Below, in pieces: positions 5,755 through 12,350 of a stretch of DNA of 23,060 nucleotides. A model generated the notes under the pieces. The model saw only the letters and a program-made list of their open reading frames with translations, had not been told where the DNA came from and did no database searches. Source of the stretch: Geobacter sp. UBA6169 (GTDB taxonomy: Bacteria > Desulfobacterota > Desulfuromonadia > Geobacterales > Pseudopelobacteraceae); assembly GCA_002422265.1 (NCBI GenBank), contig DIUB01000084.1, positions 1 to 23,060 on the forward strand, written 5' to 3'. Numbering within the stretch: the first letter of the stretch is position 1; every line of letters starts with the position of its first letter. A program made the translations under genes and the position numbers.

Positions 5755-6128
5755 ATACGATCGACCACGATGAAGAAGTCAGACATTTTGCTGAATATAT
5801 TTTGAATTCCTACATCCATGCAAACACCGGTCCGGCTCACCATGACGCAGTGCTGAGTTTTTACAGGTACATTTTCGGTGATACAGCCATACCGGATGAG
5901 ATGCCACAAACCGCGCCTCCCTATTTGCCTAAAATCATCAATGAGGCCGCTCAGGGAATCTTGGAAATGCAAATGCGGCTGTACCCGCTTATCGACTACA
6001 CAGTCATTCAATGCGAGGGCAGATGTCGGAAAGATCAATTTGCGGAGGTTATGTTAGTGGCTTTGCGCGATATGAATGCTCAACTTTCAGACCTCCATGA
6101 ATTAACACAAGAGGTCAGACTGACATGA
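5751..6128 (+). CDS. Hypothetical protein, 125 aa, paralogue of upstream gene
   Basis: 125-aa soluble, mostly helical protein. Residues 62-120 repeat the pattern of the preceding 90-aa protein (R-L-Y-P at about 81, then F-A-E-V-M-L-V-A-L-R-D-M and D-L-H-E-L). The N-terminal half (H-D-E-E-V-R-H-F-A-E-Y-I-L) is unique. Translation is coupled through ATGA to the upstream gene and overlaps the next small frame (6125). A tandem duplication with divergence is the simplest origin. No known family is recognised. Confidence 0.75.
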   Translation: MNTIDHDEEVRHFAEYILNSYIHANTGPAHHDAVLSFYRYIFGDTAIPDEMPQTAPPYLPKIINEAAQGILEMQMRLYPLIDYTVIQCEGRCRKDQFAEVMLVALRDMNAQLSDLHELTQEVRLT

Positions 6129-6205
6129 CGAAATATGGCCACCTGATTGATTTTACGGCGCTCCTTGCGTACCTCGGCCTGCTGGGCTTCATTGCGCTGT
6201 CATGA
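6125..6205 (+). CDS. 26-aa membrane peptide
   Basis: 26-aa frame that overlaps the upstream stop and ends within the start codons of the RepA-like gene (ATGATG). Residues 9-26 (D-F-T-A-L-L-A-Y-L-G-L-L-G-F-I-A-L-S) form a single hydrophobic helix. GAGGT lies upstream. It may exist mainly to couple translation of the ATPase gene, or encode a genuine micro-membrane protein. The perfect overlaps at both ends make chance less likely. Confidence 0.4.
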   Translation: MTKYGHLIDFTALLAYLGLLGFIALS

Positions 6206-7821
6206 TGCCCCCTGCCGATCATACACCTGCACCTGGCGGAAAGTTGCTACCGTTCCACACGGGCAAGCGGAAACAGCTTGCGCGGTTGGATCGGATCGAG
6301 CTGGAGCAGCTGCTCGCGAATCAACTCATTTTCGCCACACCAGAGGCGAGGCAAGATGTACTGCCACCACTATTAAGTTTTTACCGCTTCAAAGACCCTG
6401 TATTCCACCGTATCGCATCCACGTTGCACGTGAGACCGGCCACCCCAGCGGAGGCGTTGGCCAGCGAGTCCGGCGTAGCACCCGTAGCATTTGAGCAGTT
6501 ATGTATTTTCGATTTTCAAGCACCACCCTTGCGCGATTGCGCGGCGGAGCTGCTTGACCGCCTGATTGCCGAGCGTATCAACAACGGCCTGGCGTGGAAC
6601 GATGTTTACGAAGCACGTCAGACACTGCAGCAGCCGACAACACCAGCACCATCACCGTTCGTCAATTTGGCGGATGTTGACCTGACCGGCAACCTGGCCC
6701 CGTCCTGGCTTATCAAGGGGTATTTGGAGCAGGACAGTCTGGCGGTGCTTTTCGGGCCTCCCGGCAGCGGTAAATCGTTCACTGCTCTTGCCCTTTGTAT
6801 GGCCATTGCCACTGGTAGCACCTGGAACGGGCAACCCGTAGAGCACGGCGTTGTCGTATACCTGGCTGGCGAGGGCCATGCAGGACTCAGGCGGCGACTG
6901 AAGGCGTGGCTGCAGCACTACAATCACCCGGCGCCGGAAACCTTAATCTTGTCGATAAACGCCCTGCCGCTTGATGAGCACAATTTGAAAAAGTGTACTA
7001 CAGGAGCGCAGGCTGCTGCGGATCGGGCAGGTTTGCCGGTTCGCTTGTTCGTTATCGACACCCTGGCACGGCACCTTGTCGGTGATGAAAACAGCGCCAC
7101 AGACATGGGTGCTTTCATCCGCATTGCAGATAGCCTGAAGGCGGCTTTCCCCGGCAGTGCCGTGCTGATTGTTCACCATACCAGCAAAGCTGACCGTGAT
7201 AGTGGGCGGGGATCGTCAAGCCTGAAAGGCGCAGCTGATTGCGAGATCAGGTGTATGGATCATTGCCTGACCTTCACCAAGATGAAAGACAGCACGGCAC
7301 CAGAGCCGGTGATGTTCAAACTGCGTCAAGTGCAGATCGGCCTGACCAGTGATGGTGAGCCGATTACATCTTGTATTCCAGAGTACGGCGGCACACAGGG
7401 ACACGATGCTGCTGTACCGGCAGCGGTGCAGCTCTTGACCAGGCACGAACAGCAGGCACTGGAAGCGCTGCAGGCTGCCTGTATTGCCGAGAACCGGCCC
7501 AACCATGCCGGACAATATGCCGCCACCGTTAAAGCCTGGCGTATTGAGTTCTATCGGCTCAGGCGGATTGAAGAACCAGATGAAACCGACAACACCCTGA
7601 AAACACAATTTCAGAGGGTGCGGTTTGGCACTGGCAAGGGCGGCGGTCTCAGTAACAAGCACGTTGTGCATGTTGCTGGTCTTGACGCCGTACTGCTCCG
7701 TTTGGCTGACAACCAGACCGTACATGATGCGATTCAGGCAAACGGTACACGGTACGCAGCCGGTACACAGCCGGTACATGTACCGGCAGATGAGGGCGGT
7801 ACACGGTACACCACCCCGTAG
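6202..7821 (+). CDS. RepA-like hexameric ATPase (AAA_25)
   Basis: 539-aa RecA-fold ATPase of the RepA/AAA_25 replicative helicase type. Walker A GPPGSGKS is at 185-192, Walker B RLFVIDT at 281-287, and the V-H-H-T-S-K motif at 324-329 is followed by G-R-G-S-S-S-L-K-G-A-A-D, typical of RSF1010 RepA-like rings. The first 150 residues are a helical domain with no clear match. The region after about 430 may bind DNA or a partner. The N-terminal extension makes it longer than plasmid RepA (about 280 aa). It is expected to unwind or load at the element's origin, together with the primase at 9503. The last codons run through a CGGTAC repeat array that encodes G-T-R-Y twice, and the stop lies in the loop of a strong hairpin. 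Confidence 0.85.
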   Translation: MMPPADHTPAPGGKLLPFHTGKRKQLARLDRIELEQLLANQLIFATPEARQDVLPPLLSFYRFKDPVFHRIASTLHVRPATPAEALASESGVAPVAFEQLCIFDFQAPPLRDCAAELLDRLIAERINNGLAWNDVYEARQTLQQPTTPAPSPFVNLADVDLTGNLAPSWLIKGYLEQDSLAVLFGPPGSGKSFTALALCMAIATGSTWNGQPVEHGVVVYLAGEGHAGLRRRLKAWLQHYNHPAPETLILSINALPLDEHNLKKCTTGAQAAADRAGLPVRLFVIDTLARHLVGDENSATDMGAFIRIADSLKAAFPGSAVLIVHHTSKADRDSGRGSSSLKGAADCEIRCMDHCLTFTKMKDSTAPEPVMFKLRQVQIGLTSDGEPITSCIPEYGGTQGHDAAVPAAVQLLTRHEQQALEALQAACIAENRPNHAGQYAATVKAWRIEFYRLRRIEEPDETDNTLKTQFQRVRFGTGKGGGLSNKHVVHVAGLDAVLLRLADNQTVHDAIQANGTRYAAGTQPVHVPADEGGTRYTTP

Positions 7822-7852
7822 GGGTGTACCGTGTACCGCCTCTGCTGTACCG
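7743..7852. repeat. CGGTAC iteron-like array
   Basis: CGGTAC occurs on plus at 7743, 7750, 7761, 7772, 7797 and 7804, and inverted (GTACCG) at 7780, 7826, 7833 and 7847. That is ten copies in 110 bp, several 7 or 11 bp apart, with most continuing as CGGTACAC. It covers the end of the ATPase frame and its 3' edge. Such density is typical of initiator-binding iterons or of a segment selected for RNA structure. Candidate origin of the element. Confidence 0.65.
7795..7840 (+). other. Perfect 18-bp hairpin over the repA-like stop
   Basis: GGCGGTACACGGTACACC (7795-7812) pairs completely with 7823-7840 around a 10-nt loop that holds the TAG stop (7819-7821). There is no T-tract, so it is not a standard terminator. 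It could be a cruciform at an origin, an RNA stabiliser, or a translational brake before the next small gene. Confidence 0.65.
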
Positions 7853-7877
7853 CTGCCAAACGATGAAAGGAAAAACC

Positions 7878-8087
7878 ATGAATCAAAAAACAACCATCCA
7901 AAAAATCCAGCTCCAGGCAGCTTTGAGCTTCTGCGAGCAGGTAATCACCCAGCTGAGCAGGCAACGGGATCAGCTGCAGGAACGACTGCAGGCCCTGGCC
8001 CCCGGCACCGGTCCGGCTGATGTTATGCATCGACCGGCTGAAGTACAGGCACCGGACCTGCAAGGGCTGACGACCCGAAACGATTAA
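7878..8087 (+). CDS. Hypothetical coiled-coil protein, 69 aa
   Basis: 69-aa protein. The start at 7878 follows AAAGGA by seven bases. A longer frame opening at 7824 begins inside the hairpin and has no ribosome site. Residues about 8-40 (A-A-L-S-F-C-E-Q-V-I-T-Q-L-S-R-Q-R-D-Q-L-style heptads) predict a coiled coil. The tail is Pro/Gly-rich. It lies 56 bp after the ATPase gene, probably in the same transcript. No family recognised. Confidence 0.6.
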   Translation: MNQKTTIQKIQLQAALSFCEQVITQLSRQRDQLQERLQALAPGTGPADVMHRPAEVQAPDLQGLTTRND

Positions 8088-8141
8088 CCCGGCACCCCCG
8101 GTTAATACTGCGCTGAGTTTCCGCAAGAAAGGAGTGATTTC

Positions 8142-8279
8142 ATGTCTTTCGTCACTTTTGGGCGAGAAGAGGTCCGGCATAGCCCATCTGTGCAGGCCGA
8201 TCACACTCAGTCGGCCATTCTCCCTATGCCGGATCAAGGGCTTTCGGCGGTGAGACCTGGGCTGAGCAACAGCCTCTAA
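8142..8279 (+). CDS. Hypothetical protein, 45 aa
   Basis: 45-aa frame starting M-S-F-V-T-F-G-R-E-E-V-R-H, with an AAAGGAG ribosome site eight bases before the ATG. It is polar with no membrane segment. It ends 35 bp before the capsid gene and probably shares its transcript up to the terminator at 9423. It has no recognisable domain and could be a capsid accessory or size-determining peptide by position only. Confidence 0.45.
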   Translation: MSFVTFGREEVRHSPSVQADHTQSAILPMPDQGLSAVRPGLSNSL

Positions 8280-8314
8280 ACCGCCACACCAACAAACCAT
8301 AAGGAGTTAAAAAC

Positions 8315-9418
8315 ATGCGATATTTTACAGATTCACATTCACGGGCACGGGCAGCGGTTGACCTGACCTGTCGGCAGCTGGGGCTTGGCGGCGTCGAAGT
8401 GGGCACCTATCGTTCGGGCAAAAGTCTACCGGAGGTGATGTCGCTGCGGGGCATGTGTCACGTTGCGGTTGACAATGCGCCTGATGCCGAGCGCCGTAAC
8501 TGGCCACAGCAGTTTGATCTTGCCCAACGTGCAATGAGCACGTCGGACTTTCCAAACATTCTGGCGGATGTTGCCAACAAGCAGATGGCGGCGTCCTACA
8601 CGGCAAAGCCTGCCTCGTTTACCAAGTGGGCGTCACGTGGGTTTATCGGCAATTTCAAGCCGCTGCAGGTGTCGCGGGTTACGGCCCCCGGCGTTTTGCC
8701 TGAGGTGATGGAAAGTGCCGAGTACCAAAAAATATACCTTGATGACGAGTCAGAGGTTGTCAGACTGCGGACGTATGGCGGCATTTTGGGCCTGACCCGG
8801 CAGGCTATCATCAACGATGACCTGGGAGCGCTGCGGGATCGTGCGTTGATGCTGGCGCAAGCGGCTGCATTGACGCAGGGCAGCATTGCCACTGCTACCC
8901 TGACCGGCACAGCTGCAATGAGTGACGGACTGCCACTGTTTGATGCTGGGCGGAATAATCTGCTGACCGGCAGCACTTCAGCACTGAGTGCCGATAGCCT
9001 GGCAGCAGCTGTTGCAGCAATGCGGCGCTTTGCCGACCGGAACGGACAGCCGTTGAGCATTGAGCCCAAGTATTTGGTTGTCGGCCCAGGGCTTGAGCGC
9101 CTGGCATACCAGCTGTGCTACAGCGATGCCGACCCCGGCACCAGCAACAGCGGCACCGTCAACTTTATCAAGGAGTCTGTCGGCCTGAATGTTGTGGTTG
9201 AGCCACTGCTTGAGGCTTCCAGCCTGACCGCGTGGTATCTGCTGCCAGACCCGGCCTTTGTGCCGGTGGTGCGCTACTACACGCTGGATGGTGCGGACCT
9301 GGCACCATATATCGAGTCTCGGACAGGGTTTGAAACCGATTGCCTGGAGTTTAAGACGCGAATTGATTTCGCAGCAGGTGCAGTTTCAACCTATGCAATC
9401 AAGTCGGCCGGTGTGTAA
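8315..9418 (+). CDS. Mu gpT-like major capsid protein
   Basis: 367-aa HK97-fold capsid protein of the Mu gpT type. It corresponds to the C-terminal half of the fused prohead-protease/major-capsid proteins of many proteobacterial phages. Diagnostic stretches are S-T-S-D-F-P-N-I-L-A-D-V-A-N-K (76-90), T-R-Q-A-I-I-N-D-D-L-G-A-L, and the closing L-E-F-K-T-R-I-D-F segment. Only about 70 residues precede the capsid core, so the ClpP-like protease is missing and is not found elsewhere in the element. TAAGGAG precedes the ATG. The gene stands alone, followed by its own terminator and then a primase gene. No portal, terminase or head-completion gene adjoins it, which is abnormal for a phage head operon and fits a satellite that supplies its own shell. 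Confidence 0.85.
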   Translation: MRYFTDSHSRARAAVDLTCRQLGLGGVEVGTYRSGKSLPEVMSLRGMCHVAVDNAPDAERRNWPQQFDLAQRAMSTSDFPNILADVANKQMAASYTAKPASFTKWASRGFIGNFKPLQVSRVTAPGVLPEVMESAEYQKIYLDDESEVVRLRTYGGILGLTRQAIINDDLGALRDRALMLAQAAALTQGSIATATLTGTAAMSDGLPLFDAGRNNLLTGSTSALSADSLAAAVAAMRRFADRNGQPLSIEPKYLVVGPGLERLAYQLCYSDADPGTSNSGTVNFIKESVGLNVVVEPLLEASSLTAWYLLPDPAFVPVVRYYTLDGADLAPYIESRTGFETDCLEFKTRIDFAAGAVSTYAIKSAGV

Positions 9419-9422
9419 CCGG

Positions 9423-9461
9423 CAGGGCTCCCGGCAACAGGTGTCGGGAGCCCTGTTTTTT
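9423..9461 (+). terminator. Strong terminator after capsid gene
   Basis: CAGGGCTCCCG (9423-9433) pairs with CGGGAGCCCTG (9445-9455), and six Ts follow at once. It is the best rho-independent terminator of the element. It splits the capsid transcript from the primase gene that starts 42 bp later. Confidence 0.9.
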
Positions 9462-9502
9462 AGAGATGATTGATGTTTTCAAATCTGTTGTAGGAGTTTT
9501 CA

Positions 9503-11932
9503 TTGATTGACCGCAAGCAGGCCATACTGGACCGACTGACACCTGATGCTATCGCCTCGTTTGTGCGTGGGATGCTTCCAGACCTGCAGAGCGTAGGCAG
9601 GGATCAGGCCCTTGTGCGGTGCCTGTACCATGAAGAGCAGACCGCGTCTCTGTCGATCCAGCTGAGTACCGGCCTGCATAATTGTAAGGCATGCAAAGCA
9701 ACCGGTGATCTCTTCAAGCTGGTGCAGATAGTTCATGGTGTTGACTTCAAGGGATCGCTGGATATTCTGGAACGTTTTTCAGGTGCACCCCCTGCTGCTA
9801 CCCTTGCCCCAAAGCAGAAAAAGTCTGTGCAGCAGCGTACTGTTGCCACGTTTACCTATCACACACCTGATGGTGCCGAGCTGTTCTATAAGGAGCGGCG
9901 GGAGCCCTCCCGAGACGGCAAGAAGTCCAAAGAGTTCATTTACTACCGGTTGGTTGACGGCAAGCGGGTTTACAACCTGCAGGGTGTTACTGCCTGGCCT
10001 TACCGGGTGCATGCCCTGCAGTCTGCTGAGACGATCTATTTTCCCGAGGGTGAAGCAAAGGCAGATTTGCTGGTTTCATGGGGCTTGTGCGGTTCATGTC
10101 TGCAGGGCGGTGCATCTGACTGGGAGCCCCGTTTTAATCAGTTTGTGACCGGCAAGCATGTTGTGGTGATGCCGGATAATGACCCGACCGGTGAGAAGTA
10201 CGCGGCCACCATTGCAGCGGCGGTGAAAGATGTTGCGGCAAGCGTGCGGGTGCTGCGGTTGCCTGGACTGCAGGCTAAAGGCGATGTCCTGGACTGGGTG
10301 AAGCTGCCGGGTAATGATCGGCAGCTTTTTCTTGAGCTGGCAGCAGCGGCCGAGCCCTGGCTTGCCCCTCCCTCAGTAGAAGTTGTGCAGGCCCGTAAGC
10401 AGCAATCGGCAACCCGTACCAGGGCCAAGCGTGGCGCTGATGTCTTAATCCCGATGCTGGCGGAGTATCCGTTGTTCAAAGACGACACCGGCAGCGGCTA
10501 CATCATGATTGACGGCAAGTTGCACCTGCTGGATGCCAAGAATACCCGGCTGTTTGAGGAGCTGTTCTTGATCTACTGGCGGCACCATGAACAGGCTTTA
10601 TCGAAAGAGGCCGGTAACGCGGCCATAGCTTTTTACAGCGGCATGAGCAGGCTGCAGGGTGTAGAGATTGAACTGTTCAAGCGGGTAGGGCTGCATGGCG
10701 GCAAGATTTTTTACAACCTGATGAACGACCGTGCGGTTGAGGTTTCCCCCGGTTCCTGGCGGATCGTGTCGCCTCCCCCGGTGATGTTTACGGCCCAAAG
10801 CCACCACCTGCCCCAGCCTGACCCGTTGCGTGGCGGTGATCCCTGGCGGGTGTTTGAGTTTATCCGGGTGCAGGAGGATCAGCGCTTGCTGTTTCTGGTT
10901 ACGCTGATTACCTGCCTGGTGCCCGGTATCAATCATCCGGCCCTTGCTATCAGTGGGCCTCAGGGCAGTGGTAAGTCAACCACTCAGGCGGTTATCAAGC
11001 TGATTATCGACCCGGCTTCTATCCTGCTCTCAATGATGCCTCGCAAGATCGAGGAGGCACCTTTGCTGCTTTCCCGAAACTATATGACGGCCCTGGATAA
11101 TCAGAGTTATTTCCCGGCAGAGCTGGCTGACCTGCTCTGTGCCGCTATTACTGGCGGCGTTCTGGAAAAGCGCAAGCTGCATACTGATGATGAGATGATG
11201 GCAATTCGGGTGCCTGGCGTTATCACCTATAGCGCTATCACGGCGGTGTCGGATCGGCCCGACCTGCAGGAGCGGATTGTACGGTTTATGCTGGAGCGGT
11301 TGCGGCCGGAAGATAACATTTCAGAGGATCGGCTGTACAAGAAGGTTGCCGAGGCCGTGCCTGCTATTTTAGGCGGCATGTTTGACCTGCTGGCCCGGGC
11401 AATGGAGCTGCAGCCGACTGCAGAAGATATGATAGAGCGCTTGCCCCGTATGGCTGATTTTGCCATTTGGGGCTATGCCATAGCCGAGGCAATGGGCGGC
11501 CGTGGCGCAGAGTTTCTGGCGGCATACTCCGGCAATACATCGATGGCGGTGCATGACCTGCTGGCCCACAATACTTTTTTCAGTGCCATTGTGCAGGCAC
11601 TTGAGCGGCCCCTTGCCCCTCCCCTGCAAGGCACCTTTGCTGAGTTGATACGGGAGCTGCAGAAGGTTGCCGACCCTGATGGCGAGCAGAACGGTTTCAA
11701 GTCGTTGTCCCGTGATTCAAGTTTCCCCAAGTCGCACCAGAAGTTCAGAGACAAGCTTGAGCGGCTGAAGGTGCCGCTGAATGCCCTGGGGATCGGCTAC
11801 ACCATTGAGGAGCAGCCAACCAATCGTGGCCGGGTGCTGTGCCGCTTTTTCCGGATTGAGCCCACAGCGGCCCTGCAGGCAGTTAATCAGTTGTCCGGCG
11901 TGGTGTTCGATGATTTGGAGGTGGCGTTTTGA
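9503..11932 (+). CDS. DNA primase-helicase (CHC2-Toprim-ATPase)
   Basis: 809-aa replication protein. A CHC2-type zinc finger (Cys40, His43, Cys61, Cys64) is followed by a Toprim primase core with E-G-E-A-K (182-186) and M-P-D-N-D-P-T-G (223-230). A linker follows, then a C-terminal AAA/SF3-like ATPase with Walker A GPQGSGKS (485-492), a probable Walker B at T-A-L-D-N-Q (529-534), and a late arginine in L-Q-E-R-I-V-R-F. The start is TTG at 9503 with TAGGAG seven bases upstream. It is comparable in plan to primase-helicases of P4-like satellites and integrative elements. Its stop overlaps the TTG of the next gene. With the RepA-like ATPase, the element has two separate helicase candidates. Confidence 0.9.
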   Translation: MIDRKQAILDRLTPDAIASFVRGMLPDLQSVGRDQALVRCLYHEEQTASLSIQLSTGLHNCKACKATGDLFKLVQIVHGVDFKGSLDILERFSGAPPAATLAPKQKKSVQQRTVATFTYHTPDGAELFYKERREPSRDGKKSKEFIYYRLVDGKRVYNLQGVTAWPYRVHALQSAETIYFPEGEAKADLLVSWGLCGSCLQGGASDWEPRFNQFVTGKHVVVMPDNDPTGEKYAATIAAAVKDVAASVRVLRLPGLQAKGDVLDWVKLPGNDRQLFLELAAAAEPWLAPPSVEVVQARKQQSATRTRAKRGADVLIPMLAEYPLFKDDTGSGYIMIDGKLHLLDAKNTRLFEELFLIYWRHHEQALSKEAGNAAIAFYSGMSRLQGVEIELFKRVGLHGGKIFYNLMNDRAVEVSPGSWRIVSPPPVMFTAQSHHLPQPDPLRGGDPWRVFEFIRVQEDQRLLFLVTLITCLVPGINHPALAISGPQGSGKSTTQAVIKLIIDPASILLSMMPRKIEEAPLLLSRNYMTALDNQSYFPAELADLLCAAITGGVLEKRKLHTDDEMMAIRVPGVITYSAITAVSDRPDLQERIVRFMLERLRPEDNISEDRLYKKVAEAVPAILGGMFDLLARAMELQPTAEDMIERLPRMADFAIWGYAIAEAMGGRGAEFLAAYSGNTSMAVHDLLAHNTFFSAIVQALERPLAPPLQGTFAELIRELQKVADPDGEQNGFKSLSRDSSFPKSHQKFRDKLERLKVPLNALGIGYTIEEQPTNRGRVLCRFFRIEPTAALQAVNQLSGVVFDDLEVAF

Positions 11933-12294
11933 AGATCAGGTTTCTGAAAGATTTTGAGGCGCAGACCACCAGCGGCACCAAGCTTGTACCGGCAGAGACG
12001 GTGCTTGACCTGGCAGAAGAGAAGGCAGCGCGGCTGATTGCTGCCGGTGTTGCCGTGGCTGTTGAGGATGTCGGCTATAACCCTGCAGCAGTGCCGTTTA
12101 TTGATGAGCGTGGGCGGCTTGTGGTGCCGTTTGATTGTCACCCGCGTTATAGATACTGGGCAGGCGGTCAAGGGATCAAAGAGACGCTGCAGGAGCTGTT
12201 CAGCGAGCGGGCGGCCATTATGCAGCACGATGGGGGGTTGTCTCGTGATCAGGCTGAGCATGAGGCTGCTAAGATCGTTAATCGATATATATAG
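11929..12294 (+). CDS. Hypothetical protein coupled to primase, 121 aa
   Basis: 121-aa protein starting at a TTG inside the primase stop (TTGA overlap), with GGAGG about eight bases upstream. The first 45 residues (K-I-R-F-L-K-D-F-E ... L-D-L-A-E-E-K-A-A-R-L-I-A-A-G-V-A) resemble the short N-terminal domain seen on many phage-borne small proteins. The C-terminal half ends in a helix (E-R-A-A-I-M-Q-H-D-G-G-L-S-R-D-Q-A) of the kind often found at the ends of mobile-element replication proteins. It is probably a small partner of the primase, but the function is unknown. Confidence 0.75.
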   Translation: MKIRFLKDFEAQTTSGTKLVPAETVLDLAEEKAARLIAAGVAVAVEDVGYNPAAVPFIDERGRLVVPFDCHPRYRYWAGGQGIKETLQELFSERAAIMQHDGGLSRDQAEHEAAKIVNRYI

Positions 12295-12350
12295 GATTTG
12301 ACCACATAAGGTTAAAAAACACACTAACGACCTGACACGAAAGGATATTT

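Noticed and set aside
7216..7893. 225-codon minus-strand frame over the RepA-like gene end
   Set aside because: Antisense to the ATPase and starting inside the iteron/hairpin region; no independent support.
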